This document shows, one piece after another, positions 7,359 to 15,935 of a stretch of 64,000 nucleotides of DNA (its first letter is position 1; the number at the start of each line of letters is the position of its first letter). A program made the translations under genes and the position numbers. This DNA comes from Gordonibacter urolithinfaciens (GTDB taxonomy: Bacteria > Actinomycetota > Coriobacteriia > Coriobacteriales > Eggerthellaceae). The DNA is taken from the NCBI RefSeq assembly GCF_900199375.1, contig NZ_LT900217.1, positions 1,054,001 through 1,118,000 on the forward strand, read 5' to 3'. The notes beneath the pieces were generated by a model. The model was not told where the DNA came from. It made no database searches and saw nothing but the letters and a program-made list of their open reading frames with translations.

Positions 7359-9971
7359 CTAGTTCTTGCTCCAACGAGGCGGCAGTTCGCAATCGGGTAC
7401 CAGCTGCTCTTCGTCGTACTTCTCGATGTTGCATATCTGGTTGTTGTAGCCCGACACGCCCATGCCACCGTACTCAGCACCGATCAGGTAGTTATCCGAA
7501 CCGGCACGATCAATTCCCGTTTCCTCGTCGACATCGACCCATGCACCGTGCGGCACACCGACGATTCCCGGCATAAGGATGTCCATTACCGCCGCTTTGC
7601 GCAAGCCTTTCCCGGCGGGGGTGCTGATGAGAACCGTGTCCCCTTCCTCGATACCCTTCTCTTCCGCATCCTGGCGGCTAAGGAACACCGGGTTCGGCCA
7701 CGCCTCGCGCAGCCAAGGGCAGTTGTCGAACACGGTATGGGAGCGGCGCAGATAGTGAGGGTTGTACATAAGGTAAGGATACTCGCCCTTCTCGCCGCCC
7801 ACCTTCTCGTCCTTGAACGTGGATTCGTACCCAACGCACGGAACGACGTATGTGGGGTACGGCTTAAACTGCTCGATGCCATCGTATTCGAACGACGCCA
7901 TAAGGTCGTATCGAGCCTGGCAGTAGATCTCGAGCTTACCGCTCGCGCTCGAGAGCGGATTGGCAACTGGATCGGTTACGAAATCCTCGTAGCCGATAAA
8001 GCCGTGCCCATCATCGGGCTTGCGCTCGAACTGGTACCCGCCGTTCTCGATGAAATCAGCAAGCGAGATCACGCCTTTCTGGGGTGTTCCGTTCACCCCC
8101 CATTCCGAGATATCGGAATCGGTGATGGTAACGAGGGGGCCCATCTTGCCGTTGTCGCCCATTACCTTGCAACCGGAAATCTGCTCGAAGAACTGCTGCT
8201 TTTCCGAGGTATCGTAGGCAAGCGTCGGATCCATTCCCATGCCCTCGAGCAGCAGCGTGCCGATCTCCTGGTCGGTCTTCGCCTCACCGAGCGGTTCGGT
8301 CACCTGCGAGTAGCAGTACACGAACTCGCGGTTGCACGATGTCACCGAACCGACGCGCTCCCACTCGGTCGTGACGGGCAGGACGATGTCCGAGAAGAGG
8401 GCGTTCGTCGTCATGAACTGGGCGCGCGTAAGCACGAAGTCCACGGCGCGATGGGCCTCGATACCCGCCTTCTGGTGCAGCGAAGTCTGCAGCGTTGCAT
8501 CGGTCACATGGAAGATGCCCTTGATGGGACCGAGTGTCGTCGGAATAGGCTCGTGAAAGCTCCCGTAAGAATTCGACACGTCGTAGAAGGACCCGCCGCC
8601 GTTGAGGATGATGTCGTAGAGCTGCGGTTGGCGCACGCCCGTCGAGCAGGGATTCTTCGTTTTGGGGGTCTTGGCTTTCCCTGCGGTCACCAGGTTGGGC
8701 CCGTAGTTGCCCGCGTTGGCATGGTAGTTGCCGCCGCAGGCATGCCCCGACTTGCCCATATGGCCGCCCATTGCACCCAGCGTCATGAGCATCTGGGGGA
8801 TCATCTCGGACCCGTTGCAGCGCACCATTCCGTAGTTGTGCAAAAGCATGGTCTTGTTGTTTTTGCCCAAGATGCGCGCGAACTCCGTTACCTGCTCGGG
8901 CGGAACACCGCAGAAGGGCTCGGCCCACTCGGGTGTTTTCGGAACCCCGTCGTAGACGCCCAGCAGGTAGTCCATAAGATTCTCGTTGAGCTTTGCATCC
9001 GCAGGCATGCTCTCTGCGTCAAAGCCCACCGTGTACTTGTGGATGAAATCCCAGTCGACGATATCGCCTTCTTCTTTGTCGAGGCGCAGCATCTCGTAAG
9101 CCACGGCAAGCATGAAGGACATATCGGTGCCGTTTCGCACCGGAACCCAGTCGGCGTCGAGCGTCTGCGCCGTTGCATTGTACAGCGGGTCGACGGTCAC
9201 GAACTTTACGCCCGCCTCCTTGGCCTGGATGAAGTAATACGTCGGCGTACCGGCTGCCGACCACGTGGGATTCGACGAGTAAAGGATGATGTAGTCGGCA
9301 TTTTTCAGATCGAAGCGGTCGTTCGCCTTGCCGCAATCGGTCGGCGGAAGGCCGATCATGTCGCATCCCAGCGTGTAGGTTCCGTGCGAAGTGGTATCCC
9401 ATCCGCGCACGCAGCCGCACATGACGTTGATGCTGGCATCCGGAGACTTGCAGTAAAAGCCAGTCGGGCCGTACTCGTCGCTGATCCGCTTGATCTCCTG
9501 GCATGCCAGGTCGATGGCTTCGTCCCAGCTGATGCGCTCCCACTCGTCCTTACCGCGCATCTGCCCGTTCGAATTCTCTCCACCGCCCGGCTTCCAGCCC
9601 TTTCGCTTGAGCGGATAGAGAACGCGATCCGCCCCGAAGCACTGCTGTTGCTGGGCCTTGCCGCGCACGCAGCCGCGCTGCTGCGGGTAGTCCGGCGAGT
9701 CCTCGTGCGTGTCGTCGGTCTTCTGGCGCACGACGGCGCCATCCTTGACCATGACCTTGTTCATGCAGCGCCCGCCGCAGTTGTGCCAGCACGCGGCCGC
9801 CACCCACTCGCCGCCTTCAGCCGGGTCGACGGGCAGCTCGTGCTTGTCGGCGGCGTCGAGGCTCGCCTCCGCGGAGCAGCCCGTGGCCGACAGCAGGGCA
9901 GCGCTCGCCGCCACCGCCGCCGAGGCCCCCAGAAAGCCGCGACGAGAAATGTTCTTGGATTGAATGCTCAC
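7359..9971 (-). CDS. Molybdopterin oxidoreductase, DMSO reductase family, catalytic subunit
   Basis: 870 residues from a GTG at 9969-9971 (AAGGGGG upstream). The N-terminus has a twin-arginine leader, SRRGFLGASAAVAASAALL, followed by SATGC, so it may be a Tat-exported lipoprotein. Residues ~59-105 carry the FeS motif CWHNCGGRC...RGCVRGK. The rest shows MopB cofactor domains (ERISWDEAIDLACQEI; YIILYSSNPTWSAAGTP) and the C-terminal dinucleotide-binding domain (NPHYLRRSHTVFDNCPWLREAWPNPVFLSRQDAEEKGI). It is probably the terminal reductase of an anaerobic chain. The substrate could be an S- or N-oxide or a plant or host catechol, as for related Eggerthella enzymes; sequence alone does not decide. 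It lies between the anchor and FeS genes. Confidence 0.93.
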   Translation of the reverse strand: MSIQSKNISRRGFLGASAAVAASAALLSATGCSAEASLDAADKHELPVDPAEGGEWVAAACWHNCGGRCMNKVMVKDGAVVRQKTDDTHEDSPDYPQQRGCVRGKAQQQQCFGADRVLYPLKRKGWKPGGGENSNGQMRGKDEWERISWDEAIDLACQEIKRISDEYGPTGFYCKSPDASINVMCGCVRGWDTTSHGTYTLGCDMIGLPPTDCGKANDRFDLKNADYIILYSSNPTWSAAGTPTYYFIQAKEAGVKFVTVDPLYNATAQTLDADWVPVRNGTDMSFMLAVAYEMLRLDKEEGDIVDWDFIHKYTVGFDAESMPADAKLNENLMDYLLGVYDGVPKTPEWAEPFCGVPPEQVTEFARILGKNNKTMLLHNYGMVRCNGSEMIPQMLMTLGAMGGHMGKSGHACGGNYHANAGNYGPNLVTAGKAKTPKTKNPCSTGVRQPQLYDIILNGGGSFYDVSNSYGSFHEPIPTTLGPIKGIFHVTDATLQTSLHQKAGIEAHRAVDFVLTRAQFMTTNALFSDIVLPVTTEWERVGSVTSCNREFVYCYSQVTEPLGEAKTDQEIGTLLLEGMGMDPTLAYDTSEKQQFFEQISGCKVMGDNGKMGPLVTITDSDISEWGVNGTPQKGVISLADFIENGGYQFERKPDDGHGFIGYEDFVTDPVANPLSSASGKLEIYCQARYDLMASFEYDGIEQFKPYPTYVVPCVGYESTFKDEKVGGEKGEYPYLMYNPHYLRRSHTVFDNCPWLREAWPNPVFLSRQDAEEKGIEEGDTVLISTPAGKGLRKAAVMDILMPGIVGVPHGAWVDVDEETGIDRAGSDNYLIGAEYGGMGVSGYNNQICNIEKYDEEQLVPDCELPPRWSKN

Positions 9972-9992
9972 GATGAATCCCCCTTTGCTTCC

Positions 9993-10766
9993 CTACGCCA
10001 CCGTGCAGGTTGCGTAAAACGCGTAGCGCGCGATGGCGACGCCGACGATCGAGGCGACGCAGATGGCAATCGCAAGCGCCTTCTTGTTGTTGATCTTCGA
10101 CGACAGCGCCACGAGCACGACGGAGACGACCGGTGCGATTACGAGTCCCGCGATCTGGGTGATCGGGCTGAAGCCCTCGCCCGAGAACGCGACGGCCTCC
10201 AGCACGAGGCCCACGGCCAGCACGGCGTTCACGATGTAGGCCGCCAAGCGCAACGGCTTGCCCGCGTAGTCTGCCGAGGCCAGCAGGGCGAACAGCGCCA
10301 GGCCCATGGCCAGGTCGCCCGCGACGAACGCGAGGATGGTCGCCGGCGCGTTGCACCAGACAGGGTTCCCGTAGACATCGATATAGGCAACGCCCATAAT
10401 GACCAGGCAGATCACGCCCACCACGGCGCCCACAACGCGCAGCGCGTAGGGGCTGCCCTTCCGAACCAGCGTGACCACCAGGTCGATGATCGCCAGCACG
10501 AAGAAGCACCCGGCTACGGCGACCTCCTGGATCATGCCGGACCCGAAGTTGACCGTGCCGCCGAACACCGATTCGACCGCACGCGGGATGCTGTGCACGT
10601 GCGTGGTTGCCGCAATCATGCCCACGGCGAACAGCGCCACGACGACCAGGGGAACCAGCCAGGGACGGCTGCCCTCGCGCGTGCGGCGCAGACCGGCGTC
10701 GAACGCGTACGCGCCGGCGGCCATACCCCCCAGCATAGTGAACAGATACAAAGATTCAAGCCCCAT
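9993..10766 (-). CDS. DmsC-like membrane anchor subunit
   Basis: 257 residues with about eight hydrophobic segments, from the ATG at 10764-10766 (GAGGAGG upstream). Topology and size fit the DmsC family, which anchors the catalytic and FeS subunits and oxidises menaquinol. It is the first gene of the operon, 21 bases ahead of the catalytic gene. The longer reading to 10865 has a non-membrane arginine-rich front and no ribosome site. The operator-bearing promoter lies 180 bases upstream. Confidence 0.85.
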   Translation of the reverse strand: MGLESLYLFTMLGGMAAGAYAFDAGLRRTREGSRPWLVPLVVVALFAVGMIAATTHVHSIPRAVESVFGGTVNFGSGMIQEVAVAGCFFVLAIIDLVVTLVRKGSPYALRVVGAVVGVICLVIMGVAYIDVYGNPVWCNAPATILAFVAGDLAMGLALFALLASADYAGKPLRLAAYIVNAVLAVGLVLEAVAFSGEGFSPITQIAGLVIAPVVSVVLVALSSKINNKKALAIAICVASIVGVAIARYAFYATCTVA

Positions 10767-10945
10767 ACTCAAGCCTCCTCTTCCCATACGCCTGCCCTCT
10801 GCAGGCGTCCGCTTAGCGGCGCGCGCCGCGATGGCGCACGCCTCGCCCAAGCCTCTCGGGCGCACCGCCTCCTGGGAAGGGGGCGTGGGCGCAGCGATCG
10901 CTCGGATGCGTGTTTGCAGGAAATCGGCCGATCCCTCTGTCGCCT

Positions 10946-10991
10946 ATTATGGAAAATTGTCGTGCGACAATCAAGAGTGTCGCACGACAAT
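10946..10991 (-). promoter_or_regulatory. Promoter and paired operators of the oxidoreductase operon
   Basis: On the minus strand, -35 TTGATT (10969-10974) and -10 CATAAT (10946-10951) are separated by 17 bp. The spacer is filled by the dyad TTGTC-GTGC-GACAA (plus strand 10957-10970). A second, inverted copy (GTGTC-GCAC-GACAA) sits at 10977-10990, so the two boxes form a larger inverted repeat. The 5-bp half-sites with a 4-bp gap match CRP/FNR-family operator geometry. The same 17 bp recur at 13412-13428. The binding protein is not identified. Confidence 0.7.
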
Positions 10992-11022
10992 TTTTGCTGT
11001 CTTTATACTATTTTAGGTATAA

Positions 11023-12009
11023 CTAAGTCGCGGGGTTTCCGTTAGCCTTCGGGGCGTCCTTGTTCGGGTCGAGCGTGAAGCCCTCGCTGTAGGCACTCGG
11101 CACCACGACGGTTCCCTCGTTGTCCTGCATGCCCTCGTACACCAGGTGGATCTTGCGCAGCGAGAGCGCTATCTCGTCGTGGGAGTAGGTTTCCGCGACC
11201 TCCTGCAAGATGGCGGACACGTCGCGCTCGGCCTCCATGAGCGTGATGCGCGCGTTCTTGCGGCATTCGGCCTGGGCCTCGAGGGACATGACCCCCTGCA
11301 GCTCCTTCGGGATGATGATGTCGCGGATCTCCACCGAGAGCACCGCGATGCCCCAATCGGTGACCTTCGCCTCCACCGCCTCCTGCAGCTCCTGGTCAAG
11401 CTGGTGGCGCCGCATCACCACGTTGGACACCGACGCGCGGCCGATGGCGTCGCGCAGCGCCGTCTGGGCGGTCAGCGCCACGGCGAAGCGGCAGTCCTCC
11501 ACCTCCATGCAGGCCTTCTCGGGGTCCCATATCATCCAGAACAGCACGGCATCCACGTCGAGCGGCACCAGGTCGCTGGTCAGCGCCTCCTCCGCCCCGA
11601 AAGGGGTGGCCGTCGTGCGCTGGTCGACGCGCAGCGTGCTGAACTCGATGAGCGGGATGCTGAAAAAGATGCCGGGGCCCGCCAGGCGGTTGAACCGGCC
11701 CAGGCGCATGATCACCGCGCGCTCCCATTCGAGGCACACGTGGACCGAGGACAGCACCCCGAGTCCCACGATGAGCGCGACGGCGATGCCGACAAGGCTC
11801 AAGCCGCCCGCAACCGCGTACCACAGCGCCAGCACCGCGAGGAAGGCGGCCAGCGCGAGCACCACCGTCACCATCACGGCCCCGTTGCGCGTGGCCTTCC
11901 TGCTGGGATCGGAACGATAGGCGTCGGCGGCGACGCCGAACTCCATCTCCGAACGGCGATAGGAGTCCCGCTCGTCCCGCGCGATGCGCTCTTTGCTACT
12001 TCTCTTCAT
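11023..12009 (-). CDS. SPFH/Band 7 (slipin-like) membrane protein
   Basis: 328 residues. A basic N-terminus is followed by two hydrophobic stretches (~residues 45-88). The SPFH domain then begins (ERAVIMRLGRFNRLAGPGIFFSIPLIEFSTLRVDQR) and runs to ~residue 250, with the usual slipin segment GIAVLSVEIRDIIIPKELQ. The tail is a charged, probably coiled-coil helix. Slipins assemble into membrane microdomain scaffolds. Its start overlaps the end of the GntR gene by 14 bases, so the two are co-translated. It is the last gene of the NrfD-GntR-SPFH unit. Its link to the NrfD protein is unknown. Confidence 0.9.
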   Translation of the reverse strand: MKRSSKERIARDERDSYRRSEMEFGVAADAYRSDPSRKATRNGAVMVTVVLALAAFLAVLALWYAVAGGLSLVGIAVALIVGLGVLSSVHVCLEWERAVIMRLGRFNRLAGPGIFFSIPLIEFSTLRVDQRTTATPFGAEEALTSDLVPLDVDAVLFWMIWDPEKACMEVEDCRFAVALTAQTALRDAIGRASVSNVVMRRHQLDQELQEAVEAKVTDWGIAVLSVEIRDIIIPKELQGVMSLEAQAECRKNARITLMEAERDVSAILQEVAETYSHDEIALSLRKIHLVYEGMQDNEGTVVVPSAYSEGFTLDPNKDAPKANGNPAT

Positions 12010-12400
12010 GCTCCCTCTTCATCTTCCGTATGTGCTTCGACACGAGCTTGGGAATGTCGTCGTAGGCCATCCCCTCTTCAAGGCAGCTTTTCACGAACTC
12101 CTCGACCAGCAGGTCCGCCTGGCCGCCCTCCCGGGGGAACGCGCCCGGGTCGCTCACGAACACGCCGCTGCCGCGAACCGTGGTCACGTAGCCGTCGCGC
12201 TCCAGGCCCATGTAGGCCTTGCTCACCGTGTTGTAGGCTATATGCAGGTCGGCGGCGTATTTGCGCACGGTGGGCAGCTTCTCGCCCGGCTGGTAGAACC
12301 CCGAGTTTATGAGGTACGCCATACGGTCGCGCAGCTGCACCCACAACGGCAGGTCGCTCTGGTCGCTCAAGGTAAAGGGGGGTATGTCCTTCGTTGCCAT
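11996..12400 (-). CDS. GntR-family regulator, YtrA subfamily
   Basis: 134 residues from the ATG at 12398-12400. Residues ~17-85 form the GntR winged helix (PLWVQLRDRMAYLINSGFYQPGEKLPTVRKYAADLHIAYNTVSKAYMGLERDGYVTTVRGSG). The short helical tail without a ligand domain marks the YtrA subfamily. Members usually repress the transport genes they sit with. Here it lies 15 bases after the NrfD-like gene and overlaps the SPFH gene, so it is probably autoregulatory for this unit. Confidence 0.9.
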   Translation of the reverse strand: MATKDIPPFTLSDQSDLPLWVQLRDRMAYLINSGFYQPGEKLPTVRKYAADLHIAYNTVSKAYMGLERDGYVTTVRGSGVFVSDPGAFPREGGQADLLVEEFVKSCLEEGMAYDDIPKLVSKHIRKMKREHEEK

Positions 12401-12415
12401 CGGTCCCGTCGTTTC

Positions 12416-13342
12416 TCACACTGCGGTTTGGACGCCGGCGTTCACGAGCACGAACCGCAGGCTCAGGCCACCGACCAGGACGAGCACCGCCAACACGGCG
12501 ACGACGCTGCTCCGATGGCTGCGTCGGGCGGCCAACGCAGATGCTTCGATAGCCAGAGGCGCCAGTATACCGCATCCTACGAAGCCGAGCCAAAACACGC
12601 AGGACTGCTCCCCCGCAAGCAGCGCGTCGAACGGCCGGCCGGCGCTCGCGGCGTTCACCGTCACCGCGCATGCTGCCGCCGAGAGCGCCTCGAGCACGAT
12701 GAACACGGCGTCCGCGATGGCCAGCCCGCGGATCCACGCGAGCACGCCCGGGGAGGCTACGCAGAAGCAGGTGCTCAAGAGCACGACACCACAGCCGCAC
12801 GAGAGCGCCGAGAACAGGAACAGCACGGGCAGCCACGCCGACTGCCACAGGTCCACGGCAACGACGCTCTTCAGGAGCAGCCCCGTGTACACCATCACGA
12901 CGACGGCCAGCACCGCCCCGAGCGCTTTCGCGACGAGCGCGGCCCTCTCCCACGCAGGGCCCAGCGTGAGCACGGATTCAGCGAGCGCCACGACGAGGCA
13001 GGCCCCGAACAGCGTGAGGGCGAACGTCCCCACGGACACGAAGCTGCCGGTGGGATAGAGGAACAGCAGGTAGAACGCCTCCGGCCGGCCGAGATCCGCC
13101 AGCAGGCACAGCATGCCCGCCACCAGCAGGACGAAGGCGGCGGCGTAGCCCGTCCGCGCGATGCGCCGCTGCGTCATCGAGCGCGCGCGACGGCCGCGGT
13201 ACCCGCGGGGCGTGCGGGCGAGGTGCGGGTCGTTCGCATGCGAGAAGGCCGTGTACAGGTCGATGGCGGAGAGCACCGCGAAGCTCCCGGCAGCGGTGCC
13301 GCCGAGGAACAGGTACCACACGATGAGCTCGCCGAAGACCAC
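12416..13342 (-). CDS. NrfD-family quinol-oxidising membrane protein (no catalytic subunit nearby)
   Basis: 308 residues with eight to nine hydrophobic segments. The start GELIVWYLFLGGTAAGSFAVLSAIDLY is typical of NrfD/PsrC anchors, which exchange electrons with menaquinone. I place the start at the GTG 13340-13342, after AGGGGGAG, because the family begins just before GELIVWY. The upstream frame to 13639 is arginine-rich and non-membrane. No FeS or molybdenum subunit gene adjoins it, so its redox partner is elsewhere or it may work with the operon at 4500-10766. Both units share an operator. Confidence 0.82.
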   Translation of the reverse strand: MVFGELIVWYLFLGGTAAGSFAVLSAIDLYTAFSHANDPHLARTPRGYRGRRARSMTQRRIARTGYAAAFVLLVAGMLCLLADLGRPEAFYLLFLYPTGSFVSVGTFALTLFGACLVVALAESVLTLGPAWERAALVAKALGAVLAVVVMVYTGLLLKSVVAVDLWQSAWLPVLFLFSALSCGCGVVLLSTCFCVASPGVLAWIRGLAIADAVFIVLEALSAAACAVTVNAASAGRPFDALLAGEQSCVFWLGFVGCGILAPLAIEASALAARRSHRSSVVAVLAVLVLVGGLSLRFVLVNAGVQTAV

Positions 13343-13400
13343 CGCTCCCCCTCTCGCCGTCTCCGCCGTCCGCCGCGCCCGCCGGGACGCGTTCCTGCAC

Positions 13401-13429
13401 AGCATACCATTTTGTCGTGCGACAATCAG
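13401..13429 (-). promoter_or_regulatory. Promoter of the NrfD-GntR-SPFH unit with shared operator
   Basis: On the minus strand, -35 CTGATT (13424-13429) and -10 TATGCT (13401-13406) are 17 bp apart. The spacer contains TTGTC-GTGC-GACAA (13412-13425). The 17 bases 13412-13428 (TTGTCGTGCGACAATCA) are identical to 10957-10973, and the box occupies the same position relative to -35 and -10. The start codon is about 50 bases downstream. Confidence 0.68.
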
Positions 13430-13488
13430 CACGACGTTTCCACCGGTGCCCCGCCGCGCCTGCCGCGCTCCTTCCCGCGCCGCGTCCC

Positions 13489-13749
13489 CTACGCCGGCCT
13501 GTTCGCGTCCATGAACGCCTTGAGCTCCTGCTTGCGGGCGGGGTCGAGCTCCTTCTTCGGGATGCCCTGCACCGCGCCCTCCAAGCCGTAGAGCATGTGC
13601 AGGCACACGCCGGGGTCGATGGCCTGCACTTTGAGCCATGCCTGCTCGGCCCCTGCGGCTATCAGGTCATCGGGCGTCGCGATGCCCACCTGGGCAAGCT
13701 GCTCGGCTGCATGGGGGCCGATGTTCGGCAGATCGGTGAGGTTCGCCAT
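13489..13749 (-). CDS. TfoX C-terminal-domain protein
   Basis: 86 residues forming a stand-alone TfoX/Sxy C-terminal domain: LTDLPNIGPHAAEQLAQVGIATPDDL is a helix-hairpin-helix-like start, followed by the family's AIDPGVCLHMLYGLEGAVQGI. In gamma-proteobacteria the fused form helps competence regulation. In Actinobacteria and Firmicutes the single domain is common and of unknown function, possibly nucleic-acid binding. It is followed by the NrfD unit on the same strand, but the operator and promoter at 13401-13429 separate them. Confidence 0.8.
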   Translation of the reverse strand: MANLTDLPNIGPHAAEQLAQVGIATPDDLIAAGAEQAWLKVQAIDPGVCLHMLYGLEGAVQGIPKKELDPARKQELKAFMDANRPA

Positions 13750-13818
13750 GATATTCTCCGTTTCTCGCTGTGACGATAGCAGTCCGCACGTGCGCGCGGG
13801 GCCGCTAGCCCCGAAGCC

Positions 13819-14340
13819 TCAAGCTGGCAGCGAGGCCTGCACCTTGGCGCGCAGGCGCGCAAGGTCGTCGTCGCTCGGATGCGCGGCCGCCTCGTCGAAG
13901 TTCTCGATGAGCTGCGCCATACGCGCGGCTTGCACGGGATTCGCCTCGGCCGTGCGCTCGTAGCGGCGGCGCACGCTCGAAGGCATGCGGCCCTGGCACA
14001 TGAACGTGCCTATGAGCTGCGCCGACTCTGGCAGATGCGCGGCCGCTCGGGCCGCCACGCCGGCAAAGTACGTCTCGTCGGCGCCGAACCCGCACGTGCC
14101 GAACAGGAACACCTCCTTGCCCGCCAAGCCGGCCAGCAGCTCCCCCATCTCGTCGGTGCAGTCGCCCCGGTTCGTCCAGAAGCCCGCGTACACGCGGTCG
14201 GCCTGCGCCACGGAGGCGGCGTCCACCTCGCCCACGCGCCCGAACGCCAGGCGCCCTTGGGCGGGCAGTGCCTCGGCCACGGCGCGCGCGAGCTCCTCGG
14301 TGTTGCCGGTCCTGCTGTCGTAGACGATCGCGTACGTCAT
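13819..14340 (-). CDS. Flavodoxin-family protein
   Basis: 173 residues from the ATG at 14338-14340. The N-terminus [19 protein letters not shown] is the flavodoxin phosphate-binding loop (SRTGNT) for [15 protein letters not shown] and FGTCGFGAD match the two other FMN-contacting loops. It is probably a low-potential electron carrier. The C-terminus has extra helices not found in short flavodoxins. It is divergent from dtd. The partner enzyme is not indicated by context. Confidence 0.88.
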   Translation of the reverse strand: MTYAIVYDSRTGNTEELARAVAEALPAQGRLAFGRVGEVDAASVAQADRVYAGFWTNRGDCTDEMGELLAGLAGKEVFLFGTCGFGADETYFAGVAARAAAHLPESAQLIGTFMCQGRMPSSVRRRYERTAEANPVQAARMAQLIENFDEAAAHPSDDDLARLRAKVQASLPA

Positions 14341-14607
14341 AGGCTTCGCTCCTTACGTCGGGGCGGCGGCGCAAGTGCCGCCGCTGTTCGGATGCAGATC
14401 GTTATACGCCCGCCCGGCATCCATGTAAACCCCGCTATACTGAACCGAACGGCAAAACAACAGCATCGCAGGCACCAAGCGAAAGCGGCGGCAGGGCGAA
14501 GTAGGCGCAGCGGCGCCGGATCCTGCGATGGCAGCGCACCTCGCGGCAACGCGCCAAGCGCGCCCCTGCGCCGCAGCAAAGAAGCAGGCTTAGGAAAGGG
14601 AGCATCC

Positions 14608-15054
14608 ATGCGGGCAGTCATTCAGCGTGTGAGCAGCGCGCAGGTGGACATCGACGGCGAGACGGTTGGCAGCATCGGGCACGGCCTGCTCATCCTGCTG
14701 GGCGTGGGCCATGGCGACGGCGAGGAGCAGGCCGAGCGCCTGTGGAGCAAGATCGCGCGCCTGCGCATCTTCGAGGACGACGACGGCAAGACGAACCTGT
14801 CGCTGGCCGACGTCGGGGGCGAGGTGCTGGTGGTGTCGCAGTTCACGCTGTACGCCAGCTGCAGGAAGGGCAACCGCCCCTCGTTCACCGCAGCGGGCGC
14901 GCCCGGCGAGGCGAACCGCCTCTACGAGTGGTTCGCCGAGCGCGCCCGACGCGACGTGGCCCGCGTGGAAACGGGCCGCTTCGGCGCGTACATGGACGTG
15001 TCCCTGGTGAACGACGGCCCCTTCACGCTCTGGCTCGACACCGACGAGCTCTGA
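14608..15054 (+). CDS. dtd: D-aminoacyl-tRNA deacylase
   Basis: 148 residues, normal for DTD. It hydrolyses D-amino acids mischarged to tRNA, and glycine from tRNA-Ala. The diagnostic features are the start [13 protein letters not shown], the substrate-screening [17 protein letters not shown] and the Gly-cisPro motif NDGPFT near the C-terminus. The ATG at 14608 has GGAAAGGGAG upstream. A TATACT -10 lies at 14436-14441. The long upstream frame to 13879 only mirrors the flavodoxin gene. Confidence 0.96.
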   Translation: MRAVIQRVSSAQVDIDGETVGSIGHGLLILLGVGHGDGEEQAERLWSKIARLRIFEDDDGKTNLSLADVGGEVLVVSQFTLYASCRKGNRPSFTAAGAPGEANRLYEWFAERARRDVARVETGRFGAYMDVSLVNDGPFTLWLDTDEL

Positions 15055-15110
15055 TGCGCACAAGCCCGTCGTGCATCGCCGAGCCGCGAGCAAGAAAACT
15101 CGTTGGGCGA

Positions 15111-15303
15111 GGAAAGCCATCGTTCGTGGTAGAAATCGAAGGTTATTCGTCGTCGCTTGGACAGGCTCCGAGAACACATCGCAGACGAACCTCATTTGAA
15201 CTGGGGAAACGCAGCCTGTCGCCGTCGGAACGCGACACAGGGGCTAGCCGGGCGGCCGTCGATGACGAATAACCTTCGAAATCTGCCAAAAAGGTAGCTT
15301 TCC
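15111..15303. repeat. 193-bp inverted-repeat element (MITE-like or structured RNA)
   Basis: The gap 15055-15373 between two convergent genes holds imperfect terminal inverted repeats of about 45 bp, 15111-15155 and 15260-15303. They contain a core of ~20 bp that matches at all but one position (TCGAAGGTTATTCGTC). The 104-bp interior is GC-mixed and contains a smaller dyad (CCTGTCGC / GCGACACAGG). No open frame looks coding. It could be a non-autonomous mobile element, a REP-like sequence, or a long hairpin terminator for both genes. Confidence 0.6.
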
Positions 15304-15373
15304 GGCGCGCGCCTTGCCGTCCCATGATATATCCGGCCCGGCGCCGCAAGCGCCGACGCCGCCAGACTGCCCG

Positions 15374-15739
15374 CTAGCCCAGCAGCGCCTGCTCCCATTC
15401 CGCTTCCTTGAAGCCCACGAGCACGAAGCCCTCGCCCACCACGAGCGGCCGCTTCACCAGCATGCCGTCCTCCGCAAGCAGCGCGTACGCCTCCTCGTCG
15501 CCCATGCCCGCATCGAGGAGCGCCTTCACGTTGCGCTCGCGGTACACCATGCCGCTCGTGTTGAAGAAGCGCCGCAACGGCAGCCCGCTCATCGCATGCC
15601 ACACCGCCAGCTCGTCGGCCGTCGGGTTGTCCTCCACGATGTGCCGGTCGGCATACGCCACGCCGTGCGCATCGAGCCATGCCTTCGCCTTCTTGCAGGT
15701 GGAGCACTTCGGGTACTCCAAGAACAGCACGCTAGCCAT
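15374..15739 (-). CDS. ArsC/Spx-family thiol protein
   Basis: 121 residues with the thioredoxin-like ArsC/Spx fold. The active-site CSTCKKAKAWLD sits at residues 12-15, and the body has the family segments EDNPTADEL, FNTSG and the cis-proline region MLVKRPLVV. It lacks the clear catalytic arginine set of a true arsenate reductase, and the CxxC suits a YffB/Spx-like reductase or regulator. It stands alone, convergent with dtd. An RNA-polymerase-binding Spx role cannot be excluded. Confidence 0.85.
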   Translation of the reverse strand: MASVLFLEYPKCSTCKKAKAWLDAHGVAYADRHIVEDNPTADELAVWHAMSGLPLRRFFNTSGMVYRERNVKALLDAGMGDEEAYALLAEDGMLVKRPLVVGEGFVLVGFKEAEWEQALLG

Positions 15740-15935
15740 ATAAGAACCTCTTTCCCTTACCGGATTTCCACAAGATAGGCAATGCCGTAAACGAGTCCGC
15801 TGTCCTTTTCCAAGCAGCTGGAGGACTCATCTAGGGACAGGGGCGGCATGCGCAAGCAGACAAGGCCGCTCCGACACCTCGTTATAACGTAATGCAGCCG
15901 TACTTTCAATACCCGTGAAATCTCCCTGCCATCCC

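Noticed and set aside
6663-11045. 1460-codon plus-strand open frame
   Set aside because: It runs antisense to the FeS, catalytic and anchor genes. The predicted protein is arginine/histidine/valine rich with no domain, a GC-rich shadow frame.
15374-15739. Arsenate reductase (arsC) assignment
   Set aside because: The fold fits, but the CxxC site and lack of an ars neighbourhood favour a general Spx/YffB-like protein.
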